DNA of 64,000 nt from Sinorhizobium mexicanum (GTDB lineage: Bacteria; Pseudomonadota; Alphaproteobacteria; Rhizobiales; Rhizobiaceae): assembly GCF_013488225.1 (NCBI RefSeq), contig NZ_CP041238.1, forward strand, positions 3,569,501-3,633,500, given 5' to 3'. Under the pieces are notes generated by a model. It saw only the letters and a list, made by a program, of their open reading frames with translations. It did no database searches and was not told the origin of the DNA. The position numbers and the translations under genes are program-made. Below, piece by piece: positions 1 to 10,596 of the stretch (position 1 is its first letter; each line of letters opens with the position of its first letter).

Positions 1-417
1 GTCGCGGCTCGTCACAGGCACCCAGTTCTTCGGAAGCGGGGTGCGTTTCGGGGTCATGCTCGCACGCACGACATTACCGTTGCGGAAGGTCACGCTGATT
101 GCGCGCGACTTTCTGCCACTGCGATAGGACATCGAATATTGCGAGGCGCGCAGATGATCATTCGCGATCACCCCGGAAACGCGCGTCTGGCCGGACGTGC
201 GGCTGATGATGTCGATGAGTCCGGCGGAATTCAGTGTGCCGGAAATCGTGTAGCGGTTCTTTACAAGTTCGGTGTGGAAAGTGGCGCGCGCCAACGGCAG
301 GCCGGCAAGCGCAATACTATAGTCCGTCTGATGCTCGATATCGGCAGCCAAGCATTCTGTGGAAAACGTCATGGCAGCCAGCAATGCTGTTGCCCCGAAG
401 CCATTGCGCCTTTTCAT
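1..417 (-). CDS. DUF3108-like exported protein (3' end outside window)
   Basis: Read from ATG at 417 on the minus strand, the frame is open to the window edge (139 codons). The first 25 residues are a signal peptide (KRR, hydrophobic stretch, cleavage near CLAAD). The mature part (DIEHQTDYSIALAGLPLARA, then an ISGTLNSAGLIDIISRTSG segment) resembles the DUF3108 family of periplasmic proteins common upstream of rpmB in rhizobia. No catalytic motif is recognised and function is unknown. It is divergent from rpmB across a 366-base gap. The C-terminus is missing because the window begins inside the gene. Confidence 0.7.
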   Translation of the reverse strand, partial: MKRRNGFGATALLAAMTFSTECLAADIEHQTDYSIALAGLPLARATFHTELVKNRYTISGTLNSAGLIDIISRTSGQTRVSGVIANDHLRASQYSMSYRSGRKSRAISVTFRNGNVVRASMTPKRTPLPKNWVPVTSRD

Positions 418-783
418 GCCCGAAAGCCCTGTCGTTCCTAGCCGTTGCAATCCTCTGGGATGCAAGCGGTTTGCGGCTTTTTTTGCGCCAATTGCTGAAA
501 TCTGGCCGCCGCAAAGGAGAACGAGCGGCATCCTTTTCGTCGCATGGCGTTTGAAGAGAAATAGCGCAGTGAATATCGGCTTGGAATGGGTATCGGCGGA
601 GATTATTGTAGCGGCGGCAGCGATCGCGTTGCGGTTTTTCGAGAATGCGCAGGGTTTGGCTTGACTGGCAGGGCTTCTGTGACTATAGAACCGCGACTTT
701 CCAATAATGGCCAACAGGAACGCGGCCTGGGCTCTGGGCCCGCTACCGCATTGTCCGGCGGCGATAAAGAGAATAGGTGTACC
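418..783. promoter_or_regulatory. DUF3108/rpmB divergent intergenic region with rpmB promoter
   Basis: The 366-base gap has no convincing gene. TTGAC at 661-665, preceded by C, is followed after 17 bases by CTATAG at 683-688. This matches the Sinorhizobium housekeeping consensus CTTGAC-N17-CTATAT nearly perfectly and would start transcription near 695, giving rpmB a leader of about 90 nt. The rest of the gap must hold the minus-strand promoter of the DUF3108 gene, which I cannot place. Confidence 0.6.
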
Positions 784-1074
784 ATGTCCCGTAGTTGCGA
801 ATTGACCGGCAAGGGCGTCCAGTCGGGCCACAATGTCAGCCACGCCAACAACAAGACCAAGCGCAAGTTCCTCCCGAACCTGTGCAACGTCACGCTGATT
901 TCCGATGCTCTCGGCCAGCGCTTCCGCCTGCGCGTTTCCGCAGCCGCTCTCCGCTCGGTCGAACACCGCGGCGGGCTCGACGCTTTCCTGCTGAAGGCTG
1001 ACGAGAACGAGCTGAGCATGCGCGCTCGCCTGCTGCGTCGCCAGATCGTCAAGAAGACCGCTGAAGCAGCCTGA
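784..1074 (+). CDS. rpmB: 50S ribosomal protein L28
   Basis: This 96-residue protein is ribosomal protein L28 of the large subunit. The N-terminus ([27 protein letters not shown]) has the family's [14 protein letters not shown] signature, and the length is normal for the alphaproteobacterial form. ATG 784 is chosen because the conserved N-terminus begins there; an upstream in-frame start would add unrelated residues. It is a monocistronic gene with a CTTGAC-N17-CTATAG promoter upstream and a hairpin terminator just downstream. Confidence 0.97.
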   Translation: MSRSCELTGKGVQSGHNVSHANNKTKRKFLPNLCNVTLISDALGQRFRLRVSAAALRSVEHRGGLDAFLLKADENELSMRARLLRRQIVKKTAEAA

Positions 1075-1103
1075 TCGGCGCCAGCGCTTCCGACAAGACT
1101 TGA

Positions 1104-1136
1104 AGGCTTGCGGGCTTCGTCCGGCAAGCCTTTTTC
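1104..1136 (+). terminator. rpmB rho-independent terminator
   Basis: AGGCTTGC (1104-1111) pairs with GCAAGCCT (1124-1131) and is followed by a T run to 1135. It lies 30 bases after the rpmB stop. Confidence 0.8.
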
Positions 1137-1214
1137 TCGTGTCTTGACCTATTCATCCGCCGGGCAAGCATCCGGTCACGTCCTCCAACTGGTGGCATCA
1201 CCCAGGATAAAAAA

Positions 1215-1856
1215 ATGCTGATCAGCCGCACCTTCTTTGTCTATGTCGCGCTCATGACCTCGGTGGTCGTGGCGTCGAATTTCCTCGTACAATATCCGCT
1301 TCCGGGCTCCATTGCCGGCATGAACCTCGGCGACCTGTGGACTTGGGGCGCTTTCAGCTATCCCTTCGCCTTCCTCGTCACCGACCTTACCAACCGCCAT
1401 TTCGGGCCGCGAATTGCGCGCCGCGTGGTGGTTGCCGGCTTTGTCGTCGGCGTCACGTTCTCGATCTACTTCGCGACGCCGCGCATCGCGATCGCCTCTG
1501 GCTCGGCATTCCTCTTCGGTCAGCTCCTCGACATTTCCGTGTTCAACCGGCTACGCAGGCAGACCTGGTGGCGCGCGCCGCTCGCCGGCTCGCTCATCGG
1601 CTCGGCGCTGGACACCGCGATGTTCTTCTCGTTTGCCTTCGCGCCCTTCTTTGCGTTCTTTGGACCGAACGACAGCTTTGCGCTGGAGACCGCTCCCCTG
1701 CTCGGGGTGCTTGCAGCAGGAGCGCCGCGCTGGATTTCCTGGGGGCTCGGCGATCTTCTGGTGAAGGTCCTTTGCGGCATCGTGCTGCTCTTGCCCTATG
1801 GAGCGCTGATGAGCGTCATCAAGCCAATGCCGGCGGCCAACGCCACCGCCGCATAA
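1215..1856 (+). CDS. yhhQ: Queuosine precursor transporter, YhhQ/VUT family
   Basis: This 213-residue integral membrane protein of the COG1738 (YhhQ/QPTR) family imports preQ0/preQ1, the precursors for the queuosine tRNA modification. About six hydrophobic segments span the length, starting with TFFVYVALMTSVVVASNFLV. The family hallmark MNLGDLWTWGAFSYPFAFLVTDLTN follows at about residues 36-60, and an FGQLLDISVFNRLR motif lies further on. ATG 1215 begins directly at the conserved N-terminus. It is a single gene between the rpmB terminator and a convergent exported protein. The family is clear; substrate specificity comes from characterised relatives. Confidence 0.9.
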   Translation: MLISRTFFVYVALMTSVVVASNFLVQYPLPGSIAGMNLGDLWTWGAFSYPFAFLVTDLTNRHFGPRIARRVVVAGFVVGVTFSIYFATPRIAIASGSAFLFGQLLDISVFNRLRRQTWWRAPLAGSLIGSALDTAMFFSFAFAPFFAFFGPNDSFALETAPLLGVLAAGAPRWISWGLGDLLVKVLCGIVLLLPYGALMSVIKPMPAANATAA

Positions 1857-1883
1857 GGCAAGCAAGGAACGGGAATGACGTTG

Positions 1884-1912
1884 ACGGGCCGCGATGCGGC
1901 CCCGTTTCGTTT
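1884..1912 (+). terminator. Terminator after yhhQ
   Basis: GGGCCGC (1886-1892), loop gat, GCGGCCC (1896-1902), followed by a T-rich stretch (CGTTTCGTTT). It sits between convergent genes. Confidence 0.5.
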
Positions 1913-1948
1913 GCAGTTTCCCGCGTTCCAAGGGAGCGCTGAGTTTAC

Positions 1949-2944
1949 TCAATTCAGAACCAGCCGGAATTCGAGCATCAGGTTGCGTTCGAGAATCGAA
2001 TGATTGTCATCAGAAACGACGATCACGCGAATCTCGCCGTCTGGCCGAACGACAACATCCAGCCCCTCCATATTGTCGATCTGGTAGCTCATGTCGGCCG
2101 TGAGCAACACCTCGCCGTCGACGACGGCGCCCGGACGGATGTGGCCACCGGCAATCCTGCGAATGCGCATACCGAGGCCGGAGGCGAGATTGAACCGGCG
2201 CTCGAGGAGAAGCAGGTCGCCGTTTGGCAGAAAGGCACCGTCGGTAACCGCATAAGGATCTTCGCGAACGACCGAGAATGCGCCCTTCATCGGTCCCTCG
2301 AGAATGCCCGCCAGAAGATTGTCCGCCTCGTCGACGCTTCGTTCCGCCACAACGACAGCTGCACCGTGGAGGGGACCGTTTTTCGGCGCGATCGCGATCG
2401 TTTCAAGTCCGCCATTGATGCGCAATTCCTCGATGGGAAACGGCAGGACCATATGTCCGATGGGTCTTGATCGCGCGAAACCTGGATCGGGATAGACCTC
2501 GATACGGGCCAGTTGCTCGAAACTGACGATCGCCTCACCGTCGCGTAGCGCCAACCCTTCCGAGTCCACCCTCCATTTTTCAAGCTCGACACCTCCGTCC
2601 CCATCGATCATCGATGTGACGGTCAGGTCGCTCAGCCCCTGAAGCCTGCCTCGATCATCGCGAAGTACGGCTCCCTCGACCCAATGGCCGGTGTCCATCA
2701 CAGCGACGAAGGAATCGCTGCCTAGCCGGAACCGGATCGCGGAAATCGCGCCGAGCAACGGGTTGCGGGAGGTTATTTCGATGCCACCGATGAATTCAAG
2801 CCTGCCGAACACCCTCTCGTTCGAGCCGGCTTTGAATTGCCTTATCTGCCGCGCCTGAACCGGGACGATCTCGGTCGTCGGCTCCGGTTGCGCGATAGCC
2901 GGCGAAGCCAGAAGGGAGAGGAGAACAAGACTTCGGCGGAGCAT
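1949..2944 (-). CDS. Exported phytase-like (esterase-like) domain protein
   Basis: This 331-residue protein has a clear Sec signal peptide (RRSLVLLSLLASPAIAQ, residues 3-19), so it is probably periplasmic. The mature protein carries the phytase-like domain (pfam13449) features FGRLEFIGGIEITS near residue 48, SDSFVAVMDTGHW near 77, GLSDLTV and DSEGLALRDGEAIVSFEQLARIEVY, and LPNGDLLLLERRF further on; these are beta-propeller strands of the 'esterase-like activity of phytase' family. The substrate is unknown. The ATG at 2944 is well placed at the signal peptide. It stands alone, with cobT ending 144 bases upstream on the same strand. Confidence 0.8.
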   Translation of the reverse strand: MLRRSLVLLSLLASPAIAQPEPTTEIVPVQARQIRQFKAGSNERVFGRLEFIGGIEITSRNPLLGAISAIRFRLGSDSFVAVMDTGHWVEGAVLRDDRGRLQGLSDLTVTSMIDGDGGVELEKWRVDSEGLALRDGEAIVSFEQLARIEVYPDPGFARSRPIGHMVLPFPIEELRINGGLETIAIAPKNGPLHGAAVVVAERSVDEADNLLAGILEGPMKGAFSVVREDPYAVTDGAFLPNGDLLLLERRFNLASGLGMRIRRIAGGHIRPGAVVDGEVLLTADMSYQIDNMEGLDVVVRPDGEIRVIVVSDDNHSILERNLMLEFRLVLN

Positions 2945-3088
2945 CTAGAGGAACCTTCGGAGGGCAATGCAAGGGCGGCAAGTCGAGATGGCACTGCCAC
3001 CATCAAACTGCGCCTTTAGAAACCTTCACGCGCAGAAACCACTTTGAATTTACGCAAATTCCGGCCAGAAGCCTGACCGGCGACCGCC

Positions 3089-4984
3089 TTAGCCCGCGCG
3101 GCGCATCCGCCCCGGGCGGCGATGCAGGCTTTCGTCCTCGAAGAGCGCTGCGAGCTGCTCCGTCATCGCACCCGCCAGCTCGTCCGCGTCGACGATGGTG
3201 ACCGCTCGCCGGTAATAGCGCGTCACGTCATGGCCGATGCCGATCGCCAGAAGCTCGACCGGCGAACGGGTTTCGATCTGCTCGATGACGGCACGCAGGT
3301 GGCGTTCGAGATAGTTTCCGGGGTTCACGGACAAGGTGGAATCATCGACCGGCGCGCCATCCGAAATCATCATCAGGATGCGCCGTTGCTCCTGCCGCGC
3401 CAGCAGCCGGTCATGCGCCCACATCAGCGCCTCGCCATCGATGTTCTCTTTCAGCAAGCCTTCGCGCATCATCAGCCCGAGATTTCGGCGCGCCCGACGC
3501 CAGGGTGCATCGGCGGACTTATAGACGATGTGCCTCAGATCATTGAGACGCCCCGGCGCCTGCGGCTTGCCACCCGCCAGCCATTTCTCGCGCGACTGTC
3601 CGCCCTTCCATGCCTTGGTGGTAAAGCCGAGGATCTCCACCTTGACGCCGCAACGCTCCAGCGTGCGGGCGAGAATGTCGGCACAGGTCGCCGCGACAGT
3701 GATCGGCCGGCCGCGCATCGAGCCGGAATTGTCGATCAGCAGCGTCACCACGGTATCGCGGAAGTTGGTGTCTTTCTCACGCTTGAAGGAAAGCGGCTGC
3801 ATCGGGTCGATGATGATGCGCTGCAGTCGGGCCGTGTCGAGATAGCCTTCCTCTAGGTCGAACTCCCAGGAGCGGTTCTGCTGCGCCATCAGCCGGCGCT
3901 GCAGCCGGTTGGCGAGCCGGCCGACCGCTCCCTGCAGGTGGGCGAGCTGCTTGTCGAGGAACGCACGGAGGCGATCGAGCTCCGCCTCGTCGCAAAGCTC
4001 CTCGGCGGTAATCGTCTCGTCGAACTCCCGCGTGTAGACGGTGTAGTCGACCTTCTCGTTGAAGTCCGCGAAGGGATGGTTCGGCCGCTTGACCTCGCCG
4101 GGCGTCTCGCTCTCCTCTTCGCCCTCGTCCTGAAGGTCGTCGTCGGAAATTTCGGCGCCGTCCATCTCGCCTTCTTCCATCTGCTCCTCGGCAGACTGGT
4201 TCTCATCGGCGGGTGCCGCGTCGGAGCCTTCTTCCTCGTCGCTGGCGTTCTCGTCCTGCTCCTGGCTGCGCGGTTGGTCCTCGTCGGTCTCGCTTTCCTG
4301 CTCGTCCGGTTCGATATCGTCCTCGCCGTATTTCTCGGCGACATCCATCGACGACAGCATGTCGCGCACGACGCGCGCGAAGGCCTGCTGGTCGTTGATC
4401 GCGGCGGGTAGGTTGCGCATGTCTCCGGCGGCCTTGCTCTCGATGAAATCGCGCCAGAGGTCGAGCACCTTGCCGGCAGACGCCGGTGGCTTCTCGCCGG
4501 TCAGCTTCTCGCGTACGAGAAGCGCTACCGCCTCTTCGAGCGGTGCATCCGACTGGTTTTCGATCGCCGCAAAGTTGGCCTTGGCATATTTCTCGTCGAG
4601 CATCGAGGCGAGGTTGTCTGCCACACCCGCCATCCGAAGCGCACCGATCGCCTCGACGCGCGCCTGCTCGACGGCATCGAAGATCGCCCGCGCATCCGCC
4701 CCCTGCGGCGACATCGTCGCGTGAATGCGGGCGTCGTGGCACGCCTTGTGCAGCGCCATGGAGTCGCCCAGGCCTCGCGCCACGGCAAGCTCCTGCCGAC
4801 TCGGGCGCTTGGAGAGTTCCGGCAGCCGGATGCGTTCACCGGCCATCCCGGGGCGCTCGTTTGCGAAGGTGACCTCGATCTCGGCATCGCCGGCAATCGA
4901 CCGGATACAGCCGGAAAGCGCCCGCTTGAACGGTTCAGCGGCGTTTTCCCTCGTGTTCGGTTTCGCCTTGGAGTTCGAGCTCAC
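3089..4984 (-). CDS. cobT: Aerobic cobaltochelatase subunit CobT
   Basis: CobT is the 631-residue VWA subunit of the ATP-dependent aerobic cobaltochelatase CobNST, which inserts Co2+ into hydrogenobyrinic acid a,c-diamide in B12 synthesis. There is an N-terminal domain, a very acidic Glu/Asp-rich linker (about residues 220-300, coded near 4085-4325) and a C-terminal VWA domain with the MIDAS motif DNSGSM near residue 415. Length matches characterised CobT. The start is a GTG at 4984, immediately before [13 protein letters not shown]. It lies downstream of cobS, separated by 180 bases that contain a RIME element, so the two may not be strictly co-transcribed. cobN is not in the window. Confidence 0.97.
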   Translation of the reverse strand: MSSNSKAKPNTRENAAEPFKRALSGCIRSIAGDAEIEVTFANERPGMAGERIRLPELSKRPSRQELAVARGLGDSMALHKACHDARIHATMSPQGADARAIFDAVEQARVEAIGALRMAGVADNLASMLDEKYAKANFAAIENQSDAPLEEAVALLVREKLTGEKPPASAGKVLDLWRDFIESKAAGDMRNLPAAINDQQAFARVVRDMLSSMDVAEKYGEDDIEPDEQESETDEDQPRSQEQDENASDEEEGSDAAPADENQSAEEQMEEGEMDGAEISDDDLQDEGEEESETPGEVKRPNHPFADFNEKVDYTVYTREFDETITAEELCDEAELDRLRAFLDKQLAHLQGAVGRLANRLQRRLMAQQNRSWEFDLEEGYLDTARLQRIIIDPMQPLSFKREKDTNFRDTVVTLLIDNSGSMRGRPITVAATCADILARTLERCGVKVEILGFTTKAWKGGQSREKWLAGGKPQAPGRLNDLRHIVYKSADAPWRRARRNLGLMMREGLLKENIDGEALMWAHDRLLARQEQRRILMMISDGAPVDDSTLSVNPGNYLERHLRAVIEQIETRSPVELLAIGIGHDVTRYYRRAVTIVDADELAGAMTEQLAALFEDESLHRRPGRMRRAG

Positions 4985-5023
4985 GACAAATCCTTTTCAG
5001 CCAGATACGGTGACATCCGGGCC

Positions 5024-5131
5024 CCTACAGCCCCGCGCGTCTTGCCAGACGCGCAACGGACGCTGTGGCACTTTAAATTGCTGCATGTCCTTGTCCTTAA
5101 ATCGATGTCGATTTGAGGAGACGTGCAGTGG
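5024..5131 (+). repeat. RIME-type intergenic mosaic element, copy 1
   Basis: It begins CCTACAGC.CCGCGCGTC, has the inverted repeat GCGCGTCTtgccAGACGCGC, then GCACTTTAAATTGCTGCATG, TCCTTAAATCGAT and a closing GTGCAGTG. The same order of blocks recurs at seven other places in this window. It matches my memory of the Rhizobium-specific intergenic mosaic element (RIME). It fills most of the cobS-cobT gap. Confidence 0.75.
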
Positions 5132-5164
5132 TCCGCCTGACTGTGAAGCCGGCGGCAGAAAGCC

Positions 5165-6160
5165 TTAGGCGGTGGCTTCCAGCACGATGTTGGCGGCGCT
5201 TTCCTTGAGCTCGACGCCGAAGGCCCGCTGGTAGTGCTCGGCGACCAGCGCCCGCTCCAGCTCGTCGCACTTGTTGAGGAACGTCACGCGGAACGCGAAG
5301 GCGATATCGCCGAAGATGTAAGCATTCTCCGCCCAGGTGATGACCGTACGCGGGCTCATGACCGTCGAAAGATCACCATTGATGAAAGCCGCACGCGTCA
5401 GATCCGCGACGCGAACCATCTTCGACACCGTCTCGCGGCCCTTGTCGGCGGTAAAGCCCTTGACCTTGGCGGCGACGATGTCGACTTCCTTGTCGTGTGG
5501 CAGATAGTTGAGCGTGGTGACGATCGACCAGCGGTCCATCTGCGCCTGGTTGATCTGCTGCGTGCCATGATAGAGGCCGGTCGTGTCGCCGAGGCCGACC
5601 GTATTCGCGGTTGCAAACAGGCGGAAGGCGGGGTGCGGGCGAATGACGCGGCTCTGGTCGAGCAGGGTCAGGCGACCGGAGGATTCGAGCACGCGCTGGA
5701 TGACGAACATGACGTCGGGGCGGCCGGCATCGTATTCGTCGAAGACGAGCGCGACATTGTGCTGGTAGGCCCACGGCAGAATGCCGTCCTTGAACTCGGT
5801 GACCTGGAGCCCGTCCTTGACGACGATCGCATCCTTGCCGACGAGATCGATACGGCTGACATGGCTGTCCAGATTGATGCGCACACAGGGCCAGTTGAGC
5901 CTTGCGGCGACTTGTTCGATATGGGTCGACTTTCCGGTCCCGTGATAGCCGGAAACCATGACGCGGCGGTTATGGGCGAATCCTGCGAGAATGGCGAGCG
6001 TTGTTTCGCGATCGAAGAGATAGTCGGGATCGAGATCGGGCACATAGGCGTCGCCCTTCGAATAGGCAGGAACGCGCAAATCCGTATCAATACCGAAAAC
6101 CTCCCGGACCGAGATCGTCGTGTCAGGGAGGTTGGAAATGTCGAGGTCAATCTTGCTCAT
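5165..6160 (-). CDS. cobS: Aerobic cobaltochelatase subunit CobS
   Basis: CobS is the AAA+ ATPase subunit of CobNST and forms a hexameric ring with CobT that powers cobalt insertion. Numbered from MSKIDLD, Walker A is GYHGTGKST at 71-79 and Walker B is LVFDEYD at 138-144; FATANT (sensor 1) follows. The protein is 331 residues, the family's normal length. Two adjacent ATGs exist at 6163 and 6160. GGAG lies 5 nt before the 6160 ATG but only 2 nt before the other, so I chose 6160. The J-domain gene upstream on the same strand ends 76 bases away. Confidence 0.96.
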   Translation of the reverse strand: MSKIDLDISNLPDTTISVREVFGIDTDLRVPAYSKGDAYVPDLDPDYLFDRETTLAILAGFAHNRRVMVSGYHGTGKSTHIEQVAARLNWPCVRINLDSHVSRIDLVGKDAIVVKDGLQVTEFKDGILPWAYQHNVALVFDEYDAGRPDVMFVIQRVLESSGRLTLLDQSRVIRPHPAFRLFATANTVGLGDTTGLYHGTQQINQAQMDRWSIVTTLNYLPHDKEVDIVAAKVKGFTADKGRETVSKMVRVADLTRAAFINGDLSTVMSPRTVITWAENAYIFGDIAFAFRVTFLNKCDELERALVAEHYQRAFGVELKESAANIVLEATA

Positions 6161-6236
6161 CATGTCTCCAGAGCGGCCGCCGGTTGGCACCCGCGCATTC
6201 GCCTGCGAAAAGTGCTTTCTGTCATAATCCGCGTTG

Positions 6237-6872
6237 TTAGCAGAAACCAGCCTGTTTTAACAATTGATAGGCTTGAATAACCGCGCGAAAACGGTCCTCG
6301 GATCCCCTGTCTCCGCCATTTGCATCGGGGTGATGCTTCTTGACGAGCTCCTTGTAGGCCGCCTTGATATCAGCAGCCGTTGCCGAGGCCGCAAGGCCGA
6401 GCGTTTCGAATGCTTTGGCTTCGAGTGTTTTCAGCTTGCGCAGGCGCGGTTCGTGCCGAGCCGACCGGGCGCGCGCCTCGTTGAAGAAGCCGAACGGATC
6501 GCGCATGCGGGCCTGTGCCCCGGCCGTGCCGGAACGCATCTGCGACTGGCTCGGGCCATTGCGGGCGTTCTTGTTGACGCCGACGGTCCAGGTCGGGCGA
6601 TGACCGGTCACCGCTTCCTTCTGGTAGCGCGCGATCTCGGTATCGGAGAGGCCGGAGAAGTAATTATAGCCCTTGTTGTATTCCTTCACATGTTCGAAGC
6701 AGAACATGAAATATTCGCCCTCGGCATTGCGGCCGACGGGAGCCCGATGCATCGCCTTCTTGTCGCAGCCGTCCCACTGGCACATGGGCGCAGACGGCTC
6801 TGCGCGCGGCTCCACCTTGCGGCGCGTACGGATGCGATCGAAGTATTTTGAATCGAGTTTCATAGCCGACAT
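6237..6872 (-). CDS. J-domain (DnaJ-like) protein
   Basis: This protein of about 211 residues has a C-terminal J domain: [20 protein letters not shown] then [10 protein letters not shown], with the HPD tripeptide that stimulates DnaK ATPase. The N-terminal half has a Cys/His-containing segment ([16 protein letters not shown], then [13 protein letters not shown]) that may bind zinc. This architecture, with the J domain at the C-terminus, is common beside cobS in rhizobia. The start is uncertain: MSAMKLDSK (6872) or MKLDSK (6863) both fit and no strong ribosome site distinguishes them. It is likely a cytosolic DnaK co-chaperone; the client is unknown. Confidence 0.85.
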   Translation of the reverse strand: MSAMKLDSKYFDRIRTRRKVEPRAEPSAPMCQWDGCDKKAMHRAPVGRNAEGEYFMFCFEHVKEYNKGYNYFSGLSDTEIARYQKEAVTGHRPTWTVGVNKNARNGPSQSQMRSGTAGAQARMRDPFGFFNEARARSARHEPRLRKLKTLEAKAFETLGLAASATAADIKAAYKELVKKHHPDANGGDRGSEDRFRAVIQAYQLLKQAGFC

Positions 6873-7042
6873 TATGGGGTTTGAAGTGCCCCACAACAAG
6901 AATTGACAAAGACGAATGTTGCTGGCTTTGTGCGAGCATTTTGCGCCGCTAGGGCTCGTGCGGACGGCCCGGGGCTGATGCGGATGGCACTGCGCCTGGC
7001 AAGCAAGCAGGGAAGTAGCAAGCAGGGAAATAGGACGGAAGA

Positions 7043-7324
7043 ATGTCGCTGCAAAGCCGGATCGAACAGAAACTCCTCGAAGCCTTCCAACCGGAGCGCC
7101 TTGCGGTGATCAACGAAAGCCATCTGCATGCCGGTCATCAGCCCGGTTTCGACGGCGAAGGCGAGACGCATTTCAGGATCAGGATCGTCTCCAGCGCATT
7201 TTCGGGTATGAGCCGAGTGGCGCGCCACCGCGCGATCAACGACCTCCTGAAGCCGGAACTCGATCAGGGTCTGCATGCGCTCGCCGTCGAGCCGGCCGCC
7301 CCGGGAGAGCCGACGAGCTGGTGA
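7043..7324 (+). CDS. BolA family protein
   Basis: This 93-residue protein has the BolA fold: an N-terminal helix (QSRIEQKLLEAFQPERLAVINES), the conserved H-x-G-H turn (HLHAGHQPG), then THFRIRIVSSAFSGMSRVARHRAINDLL and a C-terminal HALAVEP strand. BolA proteins partner monothiol glutaredoxins in iron-sulfur cluster handling and iron sensing. The gene is divergent from the J-domain gene, across 170 bases, and convergent with the CNNM/CBS gene. ATG 7043 follows GGAAG by 5 nt. Confidence 0.92.
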   Translation: MSLQSRIEQKLLEAFQPERLAVINESHLHAGHQPGFDGEGETHFRIRIVSSAFSGMSRVARHRAINDLLKPELDQGLHALAVEPAAPGEPTSW

Positions 7325-7358
7325 GCCGTCACGCTTGCTTCTCCCTTGACCCTTTGAA

Positions 7359-8666
7359 CTAGCCGATCGATGTCCCATCCTCGGCCGGGCGGATGCGCAG
7401 CTTGGTGATCCGGTTCCTGATCCGCTTCATGACGATGAAGCGCTTGCCGTAGAATGTGAAAGCCTGCCGCTCTTCCGGGATGCTCTTCGATTCATGGATG
7501 ACGAGGCCGGCGACGGTGGTTGCCTCCTCGTCCGGCAGCGACCAGTCCAGCGCCCGGTTGAGGTCGCGGATCGGCACCGAGCCGTCGACGACGATCGACC
7601 CGTCGGCCTCCTGCCGCACGCCCTGGATGTCGATGTCGTGCTCGTCGGCGATATCGCCGACGATCTCCTCAAGGATATCCTCGAGCGTCACGAGGCCTTG
7701 GACCTGGCCGTATTCGTCGACGACGATCGCGAGGTGCAGCTTGCGCCGCAGAAACGCGTTGAGCTGGTCCCCGAGGTTGGTCGTATCCGGGACGAACCAG
7801 GGCTTCTGCGCGATCTTGACGATGTCGAGGCTCGCGGACTCGACATCGGGTTCCGCAAGCGCGCGCAGGAGATCCTTGGAATGGATGACCCCGATAATAT
7901 TGTCGGTCGATCCGCGCCAGAGCGGCAGGCGCGTGAACGGGGCTTCGAGGATCTCCCGAACACAGAGCTCCGGCGGCTCATCCGCATTGATCGCGCGCAT
8001 GGCGGTGCGGTGGATCATGATGTCGGAGACCTCGAGTTCGCCGAGGTCGAGCACGCCGCCGAGTCGGTCGAGGTCCGCCTTGATCACGGATCCCTCCCGG
8101 TGGAGCAGGTCGACGGCACCGCGCAGTTCCTCCTGTGCCGACAGCATCGGCTTGTCGGACGAAAGGTTCACGCCGAAGAGGGTCAAAAGGCGCCGGACGA
8201 AGGCATTGATGAGTGCCGACACCGGGCCGGCAACCGCCATGAAGGGGCTGACCACGGGTGCCACGGCGAGCGCGAACCGGTCCGGGGAGGCAATCGCCCA
8301 GCTCTTCGGCAGCACTTCGGCAAAGACGACAAGCAGGACCGTCATGCTGAGCGTGGCGACTGCCACGGCGGTACTGCCAACGAGGCCGATCAGAAGACTC
8401 GTGGCCAGGGATGTCGCGAGAATGCTAACGAGGTTGTTGCCGAGAAGCAGCGTTCCGACGAGGCGGTCACGCCGCTCGATCAGCCGGCCGACGACACCCG
8501 CCCGCCGATCGCCGTTGCTCTCAAGCGTGTGCATCCGCGCCCGGGAGGCCGCGGTCAAGGCGGCCTCCGATCCGGAGAAGAAGGCCGAAAGCAACAAGAG
8601 ACAAATTACCGAAACGAGAGACAGCCAGTGTTCCGCCAGAAAGGTCAGAAACGCGTCGCCGGTCAT
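7359..8666 (-). CDS. CNNM/CBS-domain (HlyC/CorC family) membrane protein
   Basis: This 435-residue protein has an N-terminal DUF21 (CNNM) membrane domain of several helices (about residues 1-150, with [17 protein letters not shown] and [16 protein letters not shown]). A CBS pair follows (about 205-330; [15 protein letters not shown] and [30 protein letters not shown]) and then a C-terminal CorC_HlyC domain. Relatives affect Mg2+ efflux or homeostasis; the older name hemolysin is not informative. Its ATG overlaps the aroB stop by 4 bases (8663-8666), so it is translationally coupled as the third gene of aroK-aroB-CNNM. Confidence 0.92.
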   Translation of the reverse strand: MTGDAFLTFLAEHWLSLVSVICLLLLSAFFSGSEAALTAASRARMHTLESNGDRRAGVVGRLIERRDRLVGTLLLGNNLVSILATSLATSLLIGLVGSTAVAVATLSMTVLLVVFAEVLPKSWAIASPDRFALAVAPVVSPFMAVAGPVSALINAFVRRLLTLFGVNLSSDKPMLSAQEELRGAVDLLHREGSVIKADLDRLGGVLDLGELEVSDIMIHRTAMRAINADEPPELCVREILEAPFTRLPLWRGSTDNIIGVIHSKDLLRALAEPDVESASLDIVKIAQKPWFVPDTTNLGDQLNAFLRRKLHLAIVVDEYGQVQGLVTLEDILEEIVGDIADEHDIDIQGVRQEADGSIVVDGSVPIRDLNRALDWSLPDEEATTVAGLVIHESKSIPEERQAFTFYGKRFIVMKRIRNRITKLRIRPAEDGTSIG

Positions 8667-9796
8667 TGGAGGTGCTTCTCCTTGAGGAAGCTCAGCACTT
8701 CCGAGGACGGAACATCGTCGGCAACGAAGGACTGACCGATGCCTCTCGTCAGGATGAAGGTAAGTTTGCCGCCCTTCACCTTCTTGTCCTGGGCGATCGC
8801 ATCCATCAATCGCTCGGCCGGCGGCAGGCTGCCGGGTATGTCGGCCATCCGCGTCGGCAGGCCGACGGCCTTGAGATGGTTTTCCACGCGCCGGGCGTCG
8901 TCGGGGCTCGCGAGGTTCATGCGGGCCGAGAACTCGTGTGCCAGCACCATGCCGATCGCGACGCCCTCGCCGTGCACCAGGCGGGCGCTGTCATATTCCG
9001 TCGCGGCCTCGAGGGCGTGGCCGAAGGTGTGTCCGAGATTGAGAAGCGCGCGCAAGCCGTTCTCGCGTTCGTCCGCAGCCACGACGTCGGCCTTCGCCTG
9101 GCAACTGACGGCAATGGCCTCGATCCGCGCCGGCCCTCCCGCAAAGACGGCCTGCCAGTTCCGTTCGAGCCAATCGAAAAAATCCGGCTTGTCGATCAGG
9201 CCATATTTGGCGACTTCGGCATAGCCTGCCCGGAATTCGCGCGGGCTTAAGGTGTCGAGCACGTCGGTGTCAGCAAGCACGAGATCCGGCTGATGGAAGA
9301 CACCGATCAGATTCTTGCCATGCGGCGAATTGATCCCGGTCTTGCCGCCGACGGAGGAATCGACCTGCGCCAGCAGCGACGTTGGAATCTGGATGAAGCG
9401 CGAACCGCGACGGACGATGCCGGCGGCAAAGCCAGTGAGGTCGCCGATGACGCCACCGCCGAGCGCGATCACCGCGTCGTTCCGCTCGATCCTGGCGCCG
9501 AGCACGGTCTCGCAGACGGGAATGAGATGGTCGAAGCTCTTCGTCTTTTCACCGGCGGGCAGCGCGAGCGAGACGGCCTCGATACCGTTTTCATTGAGGC
9601 TCGCCATCAGCGGCTGAAGATAGCGGGGCGCGACGTTCTCGTCGGTGATGACCGCCATCTTCCGGCCCTTGAGGCGCGAGGCAATTTCCTTACCCGCCGC
9701 GGCGATGAGGCCGGGGCCTATGAGAATGTCGTAGGAGCGATCCCCGAGGTCTACACGGACCTTGCGTTCGGCGGCGGGTGTCACATGGCTATTCAT
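8663..9796 (-). CDS. aroB: 3-dehydroquinate synthase
   Basis: AroB (377 residues) converts DAHP to 3-dehydroquinate, step 2 of the shikimate pathway, using NAD+ and a divalent metal. Visible signatures are [13 protein letters not shown], the NAD-binding [43 protein letters not shown], and the metal-site histidines in [12 protein letters not shown] and [11 protein letters not shown]. Length is typical. Its start (9796) overlaps the aroK stop by 8 bases. The aroK-aroB pairing is the usual bacterial arrangement. Confidence 0.97.
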   Translation of the reverse strand: MNSHVTPAAERKVRVDLGDRSYDILIGPGLIAAAGKEIASRLKGRKMAVITDENVAPRYLQPLMASLNENGIEAVSLALPAGEKTKSFDHLIPVCETVLGARIERNDAVIALGGGVIGDLTGFAAGIVRRGSRFIQIPTSLLAQVDSSVGGKTGINSPHGKNLIGVFHQPDLVLADTDVLDTLSPREFRAGYAEVAKYGLIDKPDFFDWLERNWQAVFAGGPARIEAIAVSCQAKADVVAADERENGLRALLNLGHTFGHALEAATEYDSARLVHGEGVAIGMVLAHEFSARMNLASPDDARRVENHLKAVGLPTRMADIPGSLPPAERLMDAIAQDKKVKGGKLTFILTRGIGQSFVADDVPSSEVLSFLKEKHLQ

Positions 9797-10379
9797 GGCT
9801 TTGAGCTTTCTGGCGATCGGCGATGGCGGCGAGAACCTCCTCTACGATCATCTCCTTTTTCACATCGCGCGAAAGGACGGTCAGATCCGCCTCCGCATAG
9901 ATCGGGTAACGCGCACGCATCAGGTTTTCGAGCGTCTGCTTCGGGTTCTCGGTTTTCAGAAGCGGTCGGGTATCGCGCTTGTTCACCCGCTCCCACAGCA
10001 CATCGAGATCCGCATTGAGCCAGATCGTCACGCCGCCCTTCTTGATCTGTCGACGCGAGCGTTCGTTGATGTAAGCGCCGCCACCGGTCGAGACCACCCT
10101 GGGGCCGGATCTCAGCAGACGTTTCAGCACGCGAGCCTCGAGCGCCCGAAATTCTTCCTCGCCATAGGCCGCGAAAAGCTCGCTGATCGTCATGCGGGAA
10201 ACGCGCTCGATCTCATGATCGGAATCGATGAAGGGAATGCCGAGCGCCTGCGCGGTCAGCCGACCGATTGCCGATTTTCCCGCTCCCATCAATCCGATGA
10301 AAACGAGGTTGCGCTTACCGAGGGCGAGCTTCGCCCGTTCGGCAAGCGTCGCGGAAACCGTTTCGGTCACGTCGTTCAT
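9789..10379 (-). CDS. aroK: Shikimate kinase
   Basis: This 196-residue shikimate kinase phosphorylates shikimate at the 3-hydroxyl. Walker A is [11 protein letters not shown] at about residues 34-44. [11 protein letters not shown] carries the shikimate-binding Asp, and STGGGAYI is the conserved substrate loop. The N-terminal 25 residues are an extension before the core, as in other rhizobial AroK. It is the first gene of the aroK-aroB-CNNM operon; the 217-base gap upstream separates it from the divergent small membrane ORF and xerD. Confidence 0.96.
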   Translation of the reverse strand: MNDVTETVSATLAERAKLALGKRNLVFIGLMGAGKSAIGRLTAQALGIPFIDSDHEIERVSRMTISELFAAYGEEEFRALEARVLKRLLRSGPRVVSTGGGAYINERSRRQIKKGGVTIWLNADLDVLWERVNKRDTRPLLKTENPKQTLENLMRARYPIYAEADLTVLSRDVKKEMIVEEVLAAIADRQKAQSHE

Positions 10380-10520
10380 TGCGCTTCATTTTCCCCATTC
10401 CCCTCCGATATCGACAAATCGACGGGGAGCGTCAAGTCGTCGCGCGTGACGCGCGACGCTTCTTGAACTCGGCAGCAGGGCCGTTCATATAGTTCACGCA
10501 TCCGCTGCAGACGCATGGAA

Positions 10521-10584
10521 GGCCGCTGCAGGACTTTGAAGAACGACTGCATGATCTTAACCGACTCCGAGTAGGAATCATGCA
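10521..10584 (+). repeat. RIME-type element, copy 2 (degenerate)
   Basis: GGCCGCTGCAGGACTTTGAA, then CTGCATGATCTTAA and GGAATCATGCAG keep the right half of the RIME block order. The left half survives only as a GTCGCGCGTGACGCGCGAC palindrome near 10438-10456. Confidence 0.55.
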
Positions 10585-10596
10585 GAGGAGACCGAA

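Noticed and set aside
7456..8735. Two plus-strand frames over 400 codons
   Set aside because: Antisense to the CNNM/CBS gene, which has all expected domains.
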